Notes: generated by a model not told the origin, from the letters alone. 40,005 bases of DNA from CAZEGV01 sp964511645 (GCA_964511645.1 CAZEGV010000020.1:1-40005), one strand, 5' to 3'; counted from the first letter of the stretch, positions 30,565-39,925 are shown. Numbers and translations: made by a program.

Positions 30565-31917
30565 ATGCAGTTTGAATTAACCATAAAATTCATAAAACGC
30601 CTTAAAAAGGCAATTGCGACACAGGACACTAGCTATATCAAGCAAGAAGTAGCAGAGTTACATCCCGCTGATGTACACCATATTATTTTAGAACTAAACG
30701 ACAACGAAGTCAAATTCTTGCTAACCACATTTGATCAAGAATTTGCCGCAGAAGTAATTACAGAATTTGACGATGAGTATAGAAATAAATTTTTAAAAAA
30801 CATATCTAACCAAGAGCTTTCTACCTATATAGAATATATAGAGTCGGATGATGCCGTAGATATCATCGAAGACCTTTCTGATAAAGATAGAGAAGCGGTT
30901 ATCACCCTCATCAGGGATACCGAAAAAGCAAAGCACATCACCGAACTTCTACGCTATGACGAAGACACTGCGGGTGGTCTGATGGCAAAGGAGATGATTG
31001 TTGCCAACGTCAATTGGAACGTAAACCGTTGTATTGACGAAATCAGGCAACAACGCAATAAAGTAGAGCGTATCCACTCTATTTATGTAGTTGATGACAA
31101 CAATATTCTTTTAGGGCGGGTTTCGCTTAAAAAACTCATTTTAGCATCTGACTCATCATACGTGCGTGATTTATATGAGCAAGATATCGTTACAGTACAT
31201 ACCCACGAAAAAGATGAGGATGTCGCAAATGTCATGAGTAAATATGACCTCACGGCTATACCCGTAGTAAACATCAAGAACCAATTACTTGGACGTATCA
31301 CAGTTGATGACATTGTAGATGTAGTGTATGAACATGCCGAAGAAGATCTTCAATTAATGAGTGGTATCTCAGTAGGAGAAAGCATTGAGCATGATGAACA
31401 AATTTGGGCTTCCGCCAAAGCTAGACTACCTTGGTTACTAATTGGGATTTCTGGTGGATTTCTAGCTGCCTATTTCATTTCTCTTTTTAACGAACAATTA
31501 ATTCAAATCCCTATTATGGCATCTTTCATTCCCTTGATAATGGCAACAGGTGGTAATGTAGGTGTACAATCTTCTACTATTGTAGTACAGAGTTTAGCCA
31601 ACAAAAACGGCTTAGACCAAAAAATAAGCGAAAAATTAATTAACTCGTTACTCGTAGCCCTTATTAACGGACTTATCATCTCTGGACTTGTATTTGGATT
31701 CAATCTAGCTTTTCAAGGTGACGTGAATCTTGCTTTCGTTATTTCAATGGCTTTGTTTTCGGTAGTTATACTTGCTTCTACAACTGGTACAATCACCCCT
31801 ATTATACTCGATAGAATGAACATCAACCCTGCCCTAGCTTCGGGTCCTTTTATCACTACTGCCAATGACTTACTAGGTATATCCGTATACTTTGGCGTGG
31901 CGGCTATAATGCTTTAG
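30565..31917 (+). CDS. mgtE: Magnesium transporter MgtE
   Basis: This 450-residue channel-type Mg2+ transporter has a helical N-domain (~1-130: ELHPADVHHIILELNDNEVKFLLT, HADI-like repeats), two CBS domains (~135-255, with RIHSIYVVDDNNILLGRVSLKKLI and YDLTAIPVVNIKNQLLGRITVDDIVDV) and five TM helices. The hallmark PALASGPFITTANDLLG lines the pore. TM regions begin near WLLIGISGGFLAAYFISLF. Regulation by Mg2+ binding to the N/CBS domains is known for the family. It sits between rsmA and the hydroxyacid dehydrogenase gene with 4-6 base gaps. Confidence 0.97.
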   Translation: MQFELTIKFIKRLKKAIATQDTSYIKQEVAELHPADVHHIILELNDNEVKFLLTTFDQEFAAEVITEFDDEYRNKFLKNISNQELSTYIEYIESDDAVDIIEDLSDKDREAVITLIRDTEKAKHITELLRYDEDTAGGLMAKEMIVANVNWNVNRCIDEIRQQRNKVERIHSIYVVDDNNILLGRVSLKKLILASDSSYVRDLYEQDIVTVHTHEKDEDVANVMSKYDLTAIPVVNIKNQLLGRITVDDIVDVVYEHAEEDLQLMSGISVGESIEHDEQIWASAKARLPWLLIGISGGFLAAYFISLFNEQLIQIPIMASFIPLIMATGGNVGVQSSTIVVQSLANKNGLDQKISEKLINSLLVALINGLIISGLVFGFNLAFQGDVNLAFVISMALFSVVILASTTGTITPIILDRMNINPALASGPFITTANDLLGISVYFGVAAIML

Positions 31918-31921
31918 AAAA

Positions 31922-32866
31922 ATGAAAATCAAGAACTGCTTAATAGTGGATGACCTCCATCCTATTGCCATTTCTTTATTAGAAGAAGCTGGCATCACAA
32001 TACACTCAGATGAAAATCTAACTAGAGAAGAGATTTTAAAAATTCTTCCAGACTACGATTGTTTACTCATAAGAAGTAAAACTGTAGTAGATGAAGACTT
32101 CTTACATAATGCTCCTAAGCTCAAAATCATAGGTAGAGCAGGTGCAGGAGTAGATCAAATAGACCAAGAACTTCTTAAAAGAAAAAATATTGCATTAGTA
32201 AATGCCCCAGAAGGCAATATGACTGCAGTAGGAGAACATGCAATAGGAATGCTTTTGGCCCTTATGAATAATATGATGAGAGCAGACTTTCAGGTACGTA
32301 ACCAAAAGTGGGAAAGAGAACTCAACAGAGGCTATGAGATAGAAGGAAAAACTATAGCAATCATCGGTTATGGCAATATGGGTAATGCTTTTGCTAAACG
32401 CTTACAAGGTTTTAACTGTAATATTATTACTTACGATAAGTTTAAAACAAACTATGGTAACAAATACGCTAAACAAGTAAGTTTAATAGAAATTTTTGAA
32501 ACAGCAGATATACTAAGTTTACATGTGCCTCTTAACAAGAGTAGTTTTCACATGGTAAATAAAAAATTTTTAAATTCCTTTAAAAAACCAATTTGGCTAG
32601 TAAACCTTGCTAGAGGAAAAGTGATTACCAATAAAGATTTACTAGATGCACTTAATAACGGAAATGTAAAAGCAGCTGCATTAGATGTTATAGAAAATGA
32701 AAAATTCAACACTTACACAAAAGAAGAAAATACCATCTTTGAACAATTAAAACAAACAAACAAGGTGATTTTTAGTCCACATATAGGGGGGTGGACTTTT
32801 GAATCTCTTAGTAAAATTAGCGAGGTACTCGCTAACAAAATAATAGATTTCTCTAACAAGAGTTGA
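31922..32866 (+). CDS. D-2-hydroxyacid dehydrogenase, phosphoglycerate-dehydrogenase-like
   Basis: This 314-residue NAD-dependent enzyme has APKLKIIGRAGAGVDQID, NAPEGNMTAVGEHAIGMLLAL, the Rossmann loop IAIIGYGNMGNAFAKRL, and the catalytic triad Arg in LVNLARGKVI, Glu in LDVIENEKF and His in SPHIGGW. The S-P-H-I-G-G-W form and the lack of the C-terminal ACT regulatory domain make it a short SerA-like enzyme. 3-phosphoglycerate is a likely but unproven substrate. Last gene of the rsmA operon, before the greA promoter. Confidence 0.9.
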   Translation: MKIKNCLIVDDLHPIAISLLEEAGITIHSDENLTREEILKILPDYDCLLIRSKTVVDEDFLHNAPKLKIIGRAGAGVDQIDQELLKRKNIALVNAPEGNMTAVGEHAIGMLLALMNNMMRADFQVRNQKWERELNRGYEIEGKTIAIIGYGNMGNAFAKRLQGFNCNIITYDKFKTNYGNKYAKQVSLIEIFETADILSLHVPLNKSSFHMVNKKFLNSFKKPIWLVNLARGKVITNKDLLDALNNGNVKAAALDVIENEKFNTYTKEENTIFEQLKQTNKVIFSPHIGGWTFESLSKISEVLANKIIDFSNKS

Positions 32867-32893
32867 TTTATTATTAACCAAAACTTATATTTG
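32862..32893 (+). promoter_or_regulatory. Promoter of greA-HIT
   Basis: GTTG at 32862-32865 (overlapping the last codons of the upstream gene), 20 bases, TATATTTG at 32886-32893, an exact match to TAnnTTTG. The expected start is near 32898, leaving a leader of about 74 bases before greA. Confidence 0.65.
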
Positions 32894-32912
32894 TAACTAT
32901 ATTAAATATTTC

Positions 32913-32957
32913 GAACTCAATCTTATGGGCAAAACCTTTTAAAATTGAGTTCTTTTT
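32913..32957 (+). terminator. Terminator-like hairpin in the greA leader
   Basis: GAACTCAAT (32913-32921) pairs perfectly with ATTGAGTTC (32944-32952); TTTTT follows directly. The 22-base loop can form a further weak pairing (gggcaaaac with ccttttaaa). It lies downstream of the greA promoter and 14 bases upstream of the start codon, so it acts within the leader of greA as well as after the preceding operon. Confidence 0.7.
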
Positions 32958-32971
32958 CATTTTAACACGCT

Positions 32972-33445
32972 ATGGCAAAATACTCATATTACACAGAAGA
33001 AGGTTTAGAAAAATTACAAAACGAGCTAAAGGAACTAACAACTAAAGGACGTTCGGAGATGGCAAAAACAATTGCTGAAGCTCGTGACAAAGGTGATTTA
33101 AGTGAAAATGCTGAATACGATGCTGCAAAAGATGCTCAAGGATTACTAGAGTTAAAAATCTCTGAGCTAAAAAACAAAGTAGCTAGTGCCAGAATCATTG
33201 ACGAAAGTAATATTGACCCTGATAGAGTTTCCATACTTTCTACCGTGAAAATAAAAAATAAAAAAAATGGAATGGAAGTAACTTACTCTCTAGTACCAGA
33301 AGAAGAGGCTAGTATCAGTGAGGGGAGAATTTCTATAGAATCTCCTATTGCACAAGGTTTATTAGGCAAACGAGCTGGTCAACTTGCACTTGTAAAAGTA
33401 CCCGCAGGTGAACTAGAGTTTGAGGTAATAGAAGTTTCAAGGTAA
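32972..33445 (+). CDS. greA: Transcription elongation factor GreA
   Basis: This 157-residue factor rescues backtracked RNA polymerase by stimulating transcript cleavage. The N-terminal antiparallel coiled coil (~1-75) carries the acidic tip EARDKGDLSENAEYDAAKDAQG. A C-terminal FKBP-like domain contains SPIAQGLLGKRAGQLALVKVPAGELEFEV. Normal length. Its stop codon shares one base with the start of the HIT gene, so the two are translationally coupled. A terminator-like hairpin in its own leader suggests control by transcription termination, as reported for E. coli greA. Confidence 0.98.
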   Translation: MAKYSYYTEEGLEKLQNELKELTTKGRSEMAKTIAEARDKGDLSENAEYDAAKDAQGLLELKISELKNKVASARIIDESNIDPDRVSILSTVKIKNKKNGMEVTYSLVPEEEASISEGRISIESPIAQGLLGKRAGQLALVKVPAGELEFEVIEVSR

Positions 33446-33837
33446 TGGCTAGTATATTTTCTAAAATAATAAATGGAGAAATCCCTTGTCATAAAATTAC
33501 TGAAAATGACAAATACTTAGCTTTCCTAGATGCTTTTCCGCTCAAAAAAGGACATGTACTAGTCGTTCCTAAAGAGGAGGTAGATTATATTTTCGATCTT
33601 GATGACGACACTTTTATTGGCTTACAATTGTTTGCTAAAAAAATTGCCAAAGCTATCAAAACTGCTTTTCCTTGTAAGCGTGTTGGCGTAGCTGTTATTG
33701 GGCTAGAAGTTCCTCATACTCACATACACCTCATCCCTTTAGAAACTATGGATGATATCAACTTCACTAGACCTAAGCTTTCATTTCCTGACAATGAAAT
33801 GAAAGCAATTTCTGAAAAAATTATTCAACACTTGTAA
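33445..33837 (+). CDS. HIT family nucleotide hydrolase
   Basis: This 130-residue histidine-triad protein has IFSKIINGEIPCHKITENDKYLAFLDAFPLKKGHVLVVPK at the front and the triad motif VPHTHIHLIPLE (His-x-His-x-His) near the end. Relatives hydrolyse nucleoside phosphoramidates or dinucleoside polyphosphates. The middle GVAVIGLEVPH is typical of the Bacteroidota branch that follows greA. It overlaps the greA stop by one base (TAATG). Confidence 0.95.
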   Translation: MASIFSKIINGEIPCHKITENDKYLAFLDAFPLKKGHVLVVPKEEVDYIFDLDDDTFIGLQLFAKKIAKAIKTAFPCKRVGVAVIGLEVPHTHIHLIPLETMDDINFTRPKLSFPDNEMKAISEKIIQHL

Positions 33838-34006
33838 TAACAATACTTTAAGAATGTGAATATAGTCCAAAAGAAAAATATCATATTCATATTCAAATCG
33901 CATGAGTGTAATAAAATATAGCAAGATATTTACATATTAATATTACGAAAATAAAAAAATGTTTCTAATATGAAATTTTAAAATTAACATCGGCTCCTAT
34001 TAAAAA

Positions 34007-34405
34007 TTAGTTATTACATTTTTCGCACACCCCTATTGCCTGTATTTCTAATTGCTCTACTTTATATTTTGGTAAAACGATATTAGGAAATTTTTCTATT
34101 TCAACACAATATATTATTTCACATTCTTTACATTTAAAATGAATATGCTGATGTTCATGCTTTGCCGTATTACACCGTTCTTGACATATAGCATAATTCG
34201 ATTCTTCTCCACTTATAGTTATTTCATGAATAATTCCTTTTGTTACGAATAATTTTATAGTTCTATAAAGTGTAATTCTATTATAGCTTTTCAAATTTTT
34301 CTCTATTATAGACAAAGGGATGGCATTGCTATATTTTGTAAAAATAGATAGTACTTTTTTTCTAAAAGGTGTCTCGCTTATTTTTTTTTCCTTTAATATT
34401 TTCAT
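34007..34405 (-). CDS. Fur family metalloregulator, probably Zur-like
   Basis: This protein of about 132 residues has an N-terminal winged helix (TPFRKKVLSIFTKYSNAIPLSIIEKNLKSYNRITLYRTIKLFVTKGII, whose recognition helix is the NRITLYRT segment) and a metal-binding C-domain with HEHQHIHFKCKECEIIYC and the closing VCEKC, giving the two-CxxC structural zinc site. Length and motifs are those of Zur/Fur/PerR; Zur is favoured by the divergent outer-membrane receptor and the GCAAC-type palindromes. The ATG at 34405 is preferred because the first one (34417) lies inside operator 1. It probably represses itself. Confidence 0.85.
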   Translation of the reverse strand: MKILKEKKISETPFRKKVLSIFTKYSNAIPLSIIEKNLKSYNRITLYRTIKLFVTKGIIHEITISGEESNYAICQERCNTAKHEHQHIHFKCKECEIIYCVEIEKFPNIVLPKYKVEQLEIQAIGVCEKCNN

Positions 34406-34411
34406 TAAAAA

Positions 34412-34450
34412 AAACATTTTAATTGCAACAATGTTGCAATTAAAATGTTT
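34412..34450. promoter_or_regulatory. Operator 1, perfect 39-base palindrome between regulator and receptor genes
   Basis: Arms of 18 bases (34412-34429 and 34433-34450) are exact complements around the spacer aat. The core is ATTGCAAC-aat-GTTGCAAT. The right end is the first base of the receptor -7 box. Such long perfect symmetry between a Fur-family gene and a metal-receptor gene is what a strong Zur or Fur operator looks like. Confidence 0.8.
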
Positions 34451-34476
34451 ATATTTGCAACGTCGTTACAAATATA
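34450..34476. promoter_or_regulatory. Operator 2 with two face-to-face -7 boxes
   Basis: A 27-base palindrome, TATATTTGcAAC and its complement GTTaCAAATATA around gtc, with one mismatched pair. Its left end, TATATTTG (34450-34457), is an exact -7 element reading towards the TonB receptor; its right end (34469-34476) is the same element reading towards the regulator gene. A repressor bound here would block both promoters. Confidence 0.75.
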
Positions 34477-34486
34477 ATGCAAATTT

Positions 34487-36727
34487 ATGTATAGAATTAT
34501 AAATGTTTTCATATTATTATTTTTATTTACCCCCATATTTGGTCAAGTTTTTACAGGTACTGTTTTAGATAGGGAGACTAAACAGATAATCCCTTACGCT
34601 CAGGTCTATTTGGTAGATTTAGAAAAAAAAATTGCTACAGACGAAAATGGGATTTTTAAAATTAACTATTTAAACCAAAGCTTCACTCATATCCAAATAA
34701 GTGCTATTAATTACAAACCTCTTAGTCAAATCATAAGCCTTGATACGCTTATGTCCCAAACGTTTTATATGGAACAAGTTTCGTTAGAGTTAGAAAAAGT
34801 AGTACTTTCCAGATCATCTAGTAAATTACAAAACGAAAATATTGTAAGTATTGAGCGTAAAAAAATTAGTGAGTTACAGCAAAGTTCTCCTTTGACATTA
34901 ACAGAAGCCATTAGTAACATTCCTGGTGTAGAGCAGACTACGACTGGATCTGGTATTGGCAAGCCTGTCATCAGGGGTTTATCGGGCAATAGAATCGTTA
35001 GCTATGCACAAGGGATACGAGTTGAAAACCAGCAATGGGGTGACGAACACGGCTTAGGAGTTGGGGAAGTTGGGATTGAGAGCGTAGAAATAATAAAAGG
35101 TCCTGCTTCTTTGCTTTATGGTTCGGATGCTTTGGGTGGTGTGCTGTATTTTGTTGATGAGCGTTATGCAAAACCTAACACAATAGAGAGTTTTGCTCAA
35201 ACAAGGTTCGTTTCAAATACTTTAGGTTCTATTGACAATATTGGGATTAAAATACACCGAGCTAAGTTAAAATTTAATTTATTTGCTACGTATTCTTCTC
35301 ATTCTGATTTTCAAACGCCTCATTTTGAGCGAGTATTTAACACTAGATTTAATGAAAAAAACATTAAAAGTTCGATTGGGTTCAATTTAAACAAATGGAC
35401 TTCAAACATCCGATACAGTTACTTACAAAACAATTATGGGATAGTAGAAAATAAATTTTTTAATCGCTCTAACCGAAGGGAATTCATTCTTCCTTTTCAA
35501 AAAATTGATAACCACAACCTAAGTTTTGAAAACATCTTTTATAGACAAAACTCAAAAATAAAATTAACCGTAGGCTATGCCAATAATTACCGTAAAGAGT
35601 TTGAAGACGATGCTACCAATCAATCTTTAGGTTTAAAGTTAAACACATTCACACATAATTTAAAGTGGTATTCGCCTACTTATAATGATTTTTTTAGCTT
35701 TATTATTGGTTCACAAGGAATGGCACAATCCAATATCAATAACGGGGAAGAAATTTTAATTCCTGATGCTAATATTAATGATTTAGGGGTTTTTGTACTA
35801 GGAAATCTAAAAATGAAAAAAATAAAAATTCAAAGTGGAATAAGATCAGACTTTAGAAAAGTCTCTACAAAAGAGATGATAACAAATGATGTAAGTTTTC
35901 CTACTCTTAAAAAAACATACAATGGGTTTACTCTTTCAGGGGGTGCAGTATATCAAACAAAAAAAATAAAATTAAGAGCTAATATTTCAAGTGGATTTCG
36001 TGCTCCAAATACTACTGAATTACTTTCTGACGGAATACATCATGGAACTAATCGTTATATAAAAGGAAGCACTAATCTTCTTAATGAAAATGCTATTCAA
36101 GTAGATCTCTCTTTTGATTATAAAAATCAAGATTTTCATTTTTCAATAAATCCTTTTTATAATACTATTCAAAATTACATATTTCTTTCTCCAACAAAAA
36201 AGACAATTAACAACAATTTAGTATTCGAATATTTACAATCAAAAGCTTTACTGTACGGAGGTGAGATGGGGTTTTATTATCACCCTCATAAAATCCACTG
36301 GCTATACCTCAATGGTAATCTCTCAAATGTTATCGCAAAGAAAAAAAATGGAGTCCCATTACCATTAATACCTCAAACTAAACTAAACTCTACTATGAGT
36401 ATAAAAATTTCGCACAAAGGAAATATTCAATTAAAAAAAATATTTATTCAGCATATTTATAAATTCCGACAAAATAGAATAGATGTTTTTGAAACATCCA
36501 CAAATAGTTATAATCTAATTCACATCGGGGTAAGTTTTAGACTTTCAGTAAAAGCCAATTCTATTAAAATCTCAACAGGCGTTAAAAATTTATTTAACCA
36601 CAATTATATTGACCATCTTTCACGATTTAAGACATTAGAAATCCCAAATCAAGGAATAAATTATTACATTGCATTAAAAATAAAACTCAATAAAAAATTG
36701 AAAGAAAAAAAGAATAATATTATTTAA
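34487..36727 (+). CDS. TonB-dependent outer-membrane receptor, probably for zinc or another metal
   Basis: This 746-residue receptor has a signal peptide (MYRIINVFILLFLFTPIFGQ). A carboxypeptidase-regulatory-like domain (~21-110) is followed by the plug (~125-240: LTEAISNIPGVEQTTTGSGI, GKPVIRGLSGNRIVSYAQGI, GIESVEIIKGPASLLYGSDA) and a 22-strand barrel. The plug contains WGDEHGLGVG at the place where zinc receptors of the ZnuD type have a His-rich apex. TonB-box-like residues are not certain. It starts about 20 bases after the predicted transcription start and is controlled by the operators shared with the Fur-family gene. Substrate is inferred from context. Confidence 0.88.
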   Translation: MYRIINVFILLFLFTPIFGQVFTGTVLDRETKQIIPYAQVYLVDLEKKIATDENGIFKINYLNQSFTHIQISAINYKPLSQIISLDTLMSQTFYMEQVSLELEKVVLSRSSSKLQNENIVSIERKKISELQQSSPLTLTEAISNIPGVEQTTTGSGIGKPVIRGLSGNRIVSYAQGIRVENQQWGDEHGLGVGEVGIESVEIIKGPASLLYGSDALGGVLYFVDERYAKPNTIESFAQTRFVSNTLGSIDNIGIKIHRAKLKFNLFATYSSHSDFQTPHFERVFNTRFNEKNIKSSIGFNLNKWTSNIRYSYLQNNYGIVENKFFNRSNRREFILPFQKIDNHNLSFENIFYRQNSKIKLTVGYANNYRKEFEDDATNQSLGLKLNTFTHNLKWYSPTYNDFFSFIIGSQGMAQSNINNGEEILIPDANINDLGVFVLGNLKMKKIKIQSGIRSDFRKVSTKEMITNDVSFPTLKKTYNGFTLSGGAVYQTKKIKLRANISSGFRAPNTTELLSDGIHHGTNRYIKGSTNLLNENAIQVDLSFDYKNQDFHFSINPFYNTIQNYIFLSPTKKTINNNLVFEYLQSKALLYGGEMGFYYHPHKIHWLYLNGNLSNVIAKKKNGVPLPLIPQTKLNSTMSIKISHKGNIQLKKIFIQHIYKFRQNRIDVFETSTNSYNLIHIGVSFRLSVKANSIKISTGVKNLFNHNYIDHLSRFKTLEIPNQGINYYIALKIKLNKKLKEKKNNII

Positions 36728-36825
36728 CGGTTTACAGCATTTTTTGTACTTAGGTTATAATTCCTAATAATTAGAATCTTTTGAATCTACTAAAATCCTT
36801 TCGACAATAATATTAAATATTAAAT

Positions 36826-38187
36826 ATGAGTAATCAAAAACCTTCTATTCCGAAAGGAACCCGTGACTTTGATCCTGCTGTAATGGACAAACGAAATTTT
36901 ATTTTAGACACTATTAAAACTGTTTATCAAAATTTTGGTTTTCAACAACTCGAAACTCCAGCTTTTGAAAACCTGTCTGTATTGACAGGGAAATATGGGG
37001 AAGAAGGCGATCAATTGATGTTTAAAGTACTTAACAACGGGGATTATTTAAAAAAAATAAAGGAAGAGGATATTCAAGAAGGAGCTAGATCTCTAAGTTT
37101 CAAACTTTGTGACAGGGCTTTAAGGTATGACTTAACTGTTCCTTTTGCGAGGTTCGTAGCGATGAATCATAATGAGCTAGTAATGCCATTTAAGCGTTTT
37201 CAAATCCAGCCTGTTTGGCGTGCGGATAGACCTCAACGAGGTAGATATCGTGAGTTTTATCAGTGTGATGCGGATGTGGTCGGTACTGATTCTTTGATTT
37301 GTGAAGCTGAAATCATTGTTATGATTCACGATGTGTTTAAAAAACTTAACATTAGTGATTATGATGTAAAAATCAATAATAGAAAAATATTAAGTGGTTT
37401 TGCAGAAATATTAAATGCTGGAGATAAAGAAAGTGACCTATTTGTTGCGATAGATAAATTAGACAAAATCAGTATTGACAAAGTACTTGAAGAGCTTAGT
37501 AATAAAGGTTTTGATTCATCATCTTTTGATAAATTAAAAGAGATTTTCTCAATCAAAGGCAGAGAAGTCATTAGTCAGTTGACCCAATTATTTAGCGAAA
37601 GCGAAATAGGAATGAAGGGTGTAAATGAATTGCAAGAAATCATCAACTACACAAAGGCACTTGGTTTAAAACAAGTTAATATTAAAATAGACACAACACT
37701 TGCCAGAGGTTTGTCTTATTACACTGGGGCAATTTTTGAAGTCAAAGTTAACAATACTCCTATCGGAAGCGTAAGTGGTGGTGGTAGGTATGACAATTTA
37801 ACAGCTCTTTTTGGTTTACCAGATATGTCTGGGGTTGGTTTTTCGTTTGGGGTAGACAGACTCTACGACGTAATGGTCGAATTAGATTTATTTCCTAAAG
37901 AAGTAATAAACGGAACTAAAATCCTTATTACTAATTTTGACAGTGAGTCAGAGGCTCACGCATTAGGTTTGATGACACAGTTAAGAAAAAATGGAATATC
38001 TACAGAGATATATCCCGTGGCTGCTAAAATGAAAAAACAATTTAATTACGCTAATAAAAAGCAAATACCGTTCGTTATGATGGTAGGAGAAGATGAAATT
38101 ACTTCAGGGAAATACACGCTTAAGAATATGAAGACAGGAGAACAAAACACCTATGCAATTGATGAAATTATTCAAACTTTTATATAG
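36826..38187 (+). CDS. hisS: Histidyl-tRNA synthetase
   Basis: This 453-residue class II synthetase charges tRNA-His. Motif 1 is around KGTRDFDP...FQQLETPAFE, motif 2 is RGRYREFYQCDADVVG, the histidine motifs are LARGLSYYTGAIFEV and VSGGGRYDNL, and motif 3 is GVGFSFGVDRLYDV. The anticodon-binding domain follows (~365-453, ILITNFDSESEAHALGLM). The end of the gene holds the start codon of the next gene in another frame. The 98 bases upstream hold no convincing consensus promoter. Confidence 0.98.
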   Translation: MSNQKPSIPKGTRDFDPAVMDKRNFILDTIKTVYQNFGFQQLETPAFENLSVLTGKYGEEGDQLMFKVLNNGDYLKKIKEEDIQEGARSLSFKLCDRALRYDLTVPFARFVAMNHNELVMPFKRFQIQPVWRADRPQRGRYREFYQCDADVVGTDSLICEAEIIVMIHDVFKKLNISDYDVKINNRKILSGFAEILNAGDKESDLFVAIDKLDKISIDKVLEELSNKGFDSSSFDKLKEIFSIKGREVISQLTQLFSESEIGMKGVNELQEIINYTKALGLKQVNIKIDTTLARGLSYYTGAIFEVKVNNTPIGSVSGGGRYDNLTALFGLPDMSGVGFSFGVDRLYDVMVELDLFPKEVINGTKILITNFDSESEAHALGLMTQLRKNGISTEIYPVAAKMKKQFNYANKKQIPFVMMVGEDEITSGKYTLKNMKTGEQNTYAIDEIIQTFI

Positions 38188-39925
38188 TTTATTATTATTC
38201 ATTCCTGCAATTGGCTTTTCGCAAGAGTTATGTTTTTTTGCGGTAGATACAGTTGGATGTGCCCCTTTCTTAGTAAAGATTAACGATTGTGGCAACACTA
38301 CCAAACCTACTGTTTATATCTATGAAGAGCCAGTAGGGTTTACTTTTGACGACTTCTATACTTACACTTCTCCTGGAATTTATGATTTATCACAGATAAA
38401 AGGCTTAGGAAACCCTGATACCCTTATCAAGGTAAAATACATTACCGTACTCGATAATCCTCAACCACTCATCACTGTTTCTGCTTGTGCTAATTTTATT
38501 GTTCACATTGATGTAATTGATACAGTTTATGACAAATACATCATTAATTACAGCAAAGACTTCAGTAATGACACTCTTCTCTCCAAATCCAGCATAGAAA
38601 AAACGTTTAGCGATAATACTACCGTTGACATTACCGTAAGAGGGATTTATGATGAAGCTGACTGTTTTAATACTTACAACACGGCCATTACTCCTATCCC
38701 AATTCTTATTACTCCTAGTATAGATTCATTAATCACAAAATCTAGCTCAAGTGTGGAAGCTTATTTTACCCAACATCAACACCACTCCTACTCTATTATC
38801 GAAAGCAATAGTAACATTAATTTTCAAAACAACAATAATTTTGTTACAATCAACCCTAGTAGTAAGCTAGTTCAATATGTGTTTGAATCACAGGATGCCT
38901 GCGGAAACAGTGAAAAATCAGATACTTTATTTCCTGTTTTCTTACAAGGAGTTGCCAACAACAACATTAACGACTTAGAATGGAAAACGCTCTCTAGCTT
39001 CAATTCTGATATTATTAGAAATAAAAACATCATCATTAACTTATCAGGTAACAGCTATCAAGATAATAGTATTCTTTGTGGTATTCTTTATGATTATCAA
39101 ATCGAGCAAAACCAAAATGGGACAACCGTAAAAAGTAACAATGTAGTTTTAACAGCAATATCCACTAATACGCCCCCTTTGCTAAAAGATTTTCATAATA
39201 GTGTAGAAAACAATACTTACACCCTTAAATGGGACAATAACATTGTAAGTATCTTACACCTATTTGATGAAAACAATAATTTCATCAAAGACCTCAATAC
39301 CAATGACCAACAAGAAGTTTTTACACTCTTTTCTACTAAAAGCGTACAATGTATACAAGTACAATACACCGATATTTGTAATAACGTAAGTAACTCTTTG
39401 AGTCCAATTACGTGTAACACAATTCTGTCGTTAAATGAAGGTTTAGATAATAACACGCTCAGCTGGACAGCTTACAAAGCTTATTCTAATAATATATCTT
39501 ATGAACTAGAGTGGCTTGATACAAAAGGAAATGTTCTACAAACCATTAATCTTAACCAAGACTTGAATTACGTAACAACTCTAATTTTCGAGAAATCTCA
39601 AGAATATAATTTTAGAATAAAAATAAATATAAACAATGAATACATAGCTTATTCTAATCAAGTCAATATCAAACAAAGCCCTATTATGAAAATACCAAAT
39701 GCATTTTCTCCCAATCAAGATGGGTTAAATGACACTTTTAAGCCTCTTACTCTATTTATTAAAGAGTATCGGATTACGATTCTATCTCTTGACAATATGG
39801 TATTATATGAAGGGGGTGAGTGGGATGGAAATACCCAAGAGCAATATTTTCACTATATCATCCAGTACACTGATGATTTAGGAAAAACTCACCAGTTTAC
39901 TGGAACTGGTACGATAGTAAGGTGA
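38162..39925 (+). CDS. T9SS type-B sorted protein with gliding-motility C-terminal domain
   Basis: This protein of about 587 residues has a signal peptide (MKLFKLLYSLLLFIPAIGFSQ), a body of several Ig/PKD/fibronectin-like beta domains (for instance the CAPFLVKINDC-GNTTKP opening, NTLSWTAYKAYSNNISYELEW), and a C-terminal sorting domain of ~80 residues beginning IPNAFSPNQDGLNDTFKP and ending in a GTGTIVR strand. This is the CHU_C or type-B signal that sends proteins through the type IX secretion system to the cell surface. The later ATG (38162) is preferred to 38153 because it begins the signal peptide directly. It overlaps the end of hisS by 26 bases. The ligand is unknown. Confidence 0.9.
   Translation: MKLFKLLYSLLLFIPAIGFSQELCFFAVDTVGCAPFLVKINDCGNTTKPTVYIYEEPVGFTFDDFYTYTSPGIYDLSQIKGLGNPDTLIKVKYITVLDNPQPLITVSACANFIVHIDVIDTVYDKYIINYSKDFSNDTLLSKSSIEKTFSDNTTVDITVRGIYDEADCFNTYNTAITPIPILITPSIDSLITKSSSSVEAYFTQHQHHSYSIIESNSNINFQNNNNFVTINPSSKLVQYVFESQDACGNSEKSDTLFPVFLQGVANNNINDLEWKTLSSFNSDIIRNKNIIINLSGNSYQDNSILCGILYDYQIEQNQNGTTVKSNNVVLTAISTNTPPLLKDFHNSVENNTYTLKWDNNIVSILHLFDENNNFIKDLNTNDQQEVFTLFSTKSVQCIQVQYTDICNNVSNSLSPITCNTILSLNEGLDNNTLSWTAYKAYSNNISYELEWLDTKGNVLQTINLNQDLNYVTTLIFEKSQEYNFRIKININNEYIAYSNQVNIKQSPIMKIPNAFSPNQDGLNDTFKPLTLFIKEYRITILSLDNMVLYEGGEWDGNTQEQYFHYIIQYTDDLGKTHQFTGTGTIVR

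Noticed and set aside
33838..34006. Convergent AT-rich gap after the HIT gene
   Set aside because: No start-to-stop frame, hairpin with T-run or consensus promoter was found. It seems to be plain intergenic DNA.
36728..36825. hisS T-box or similar leader control
   Set aside because: The 98 bases hold no tRNA-like specifier structure or terminator hairpin, and T-box control is not usual in this phylum.
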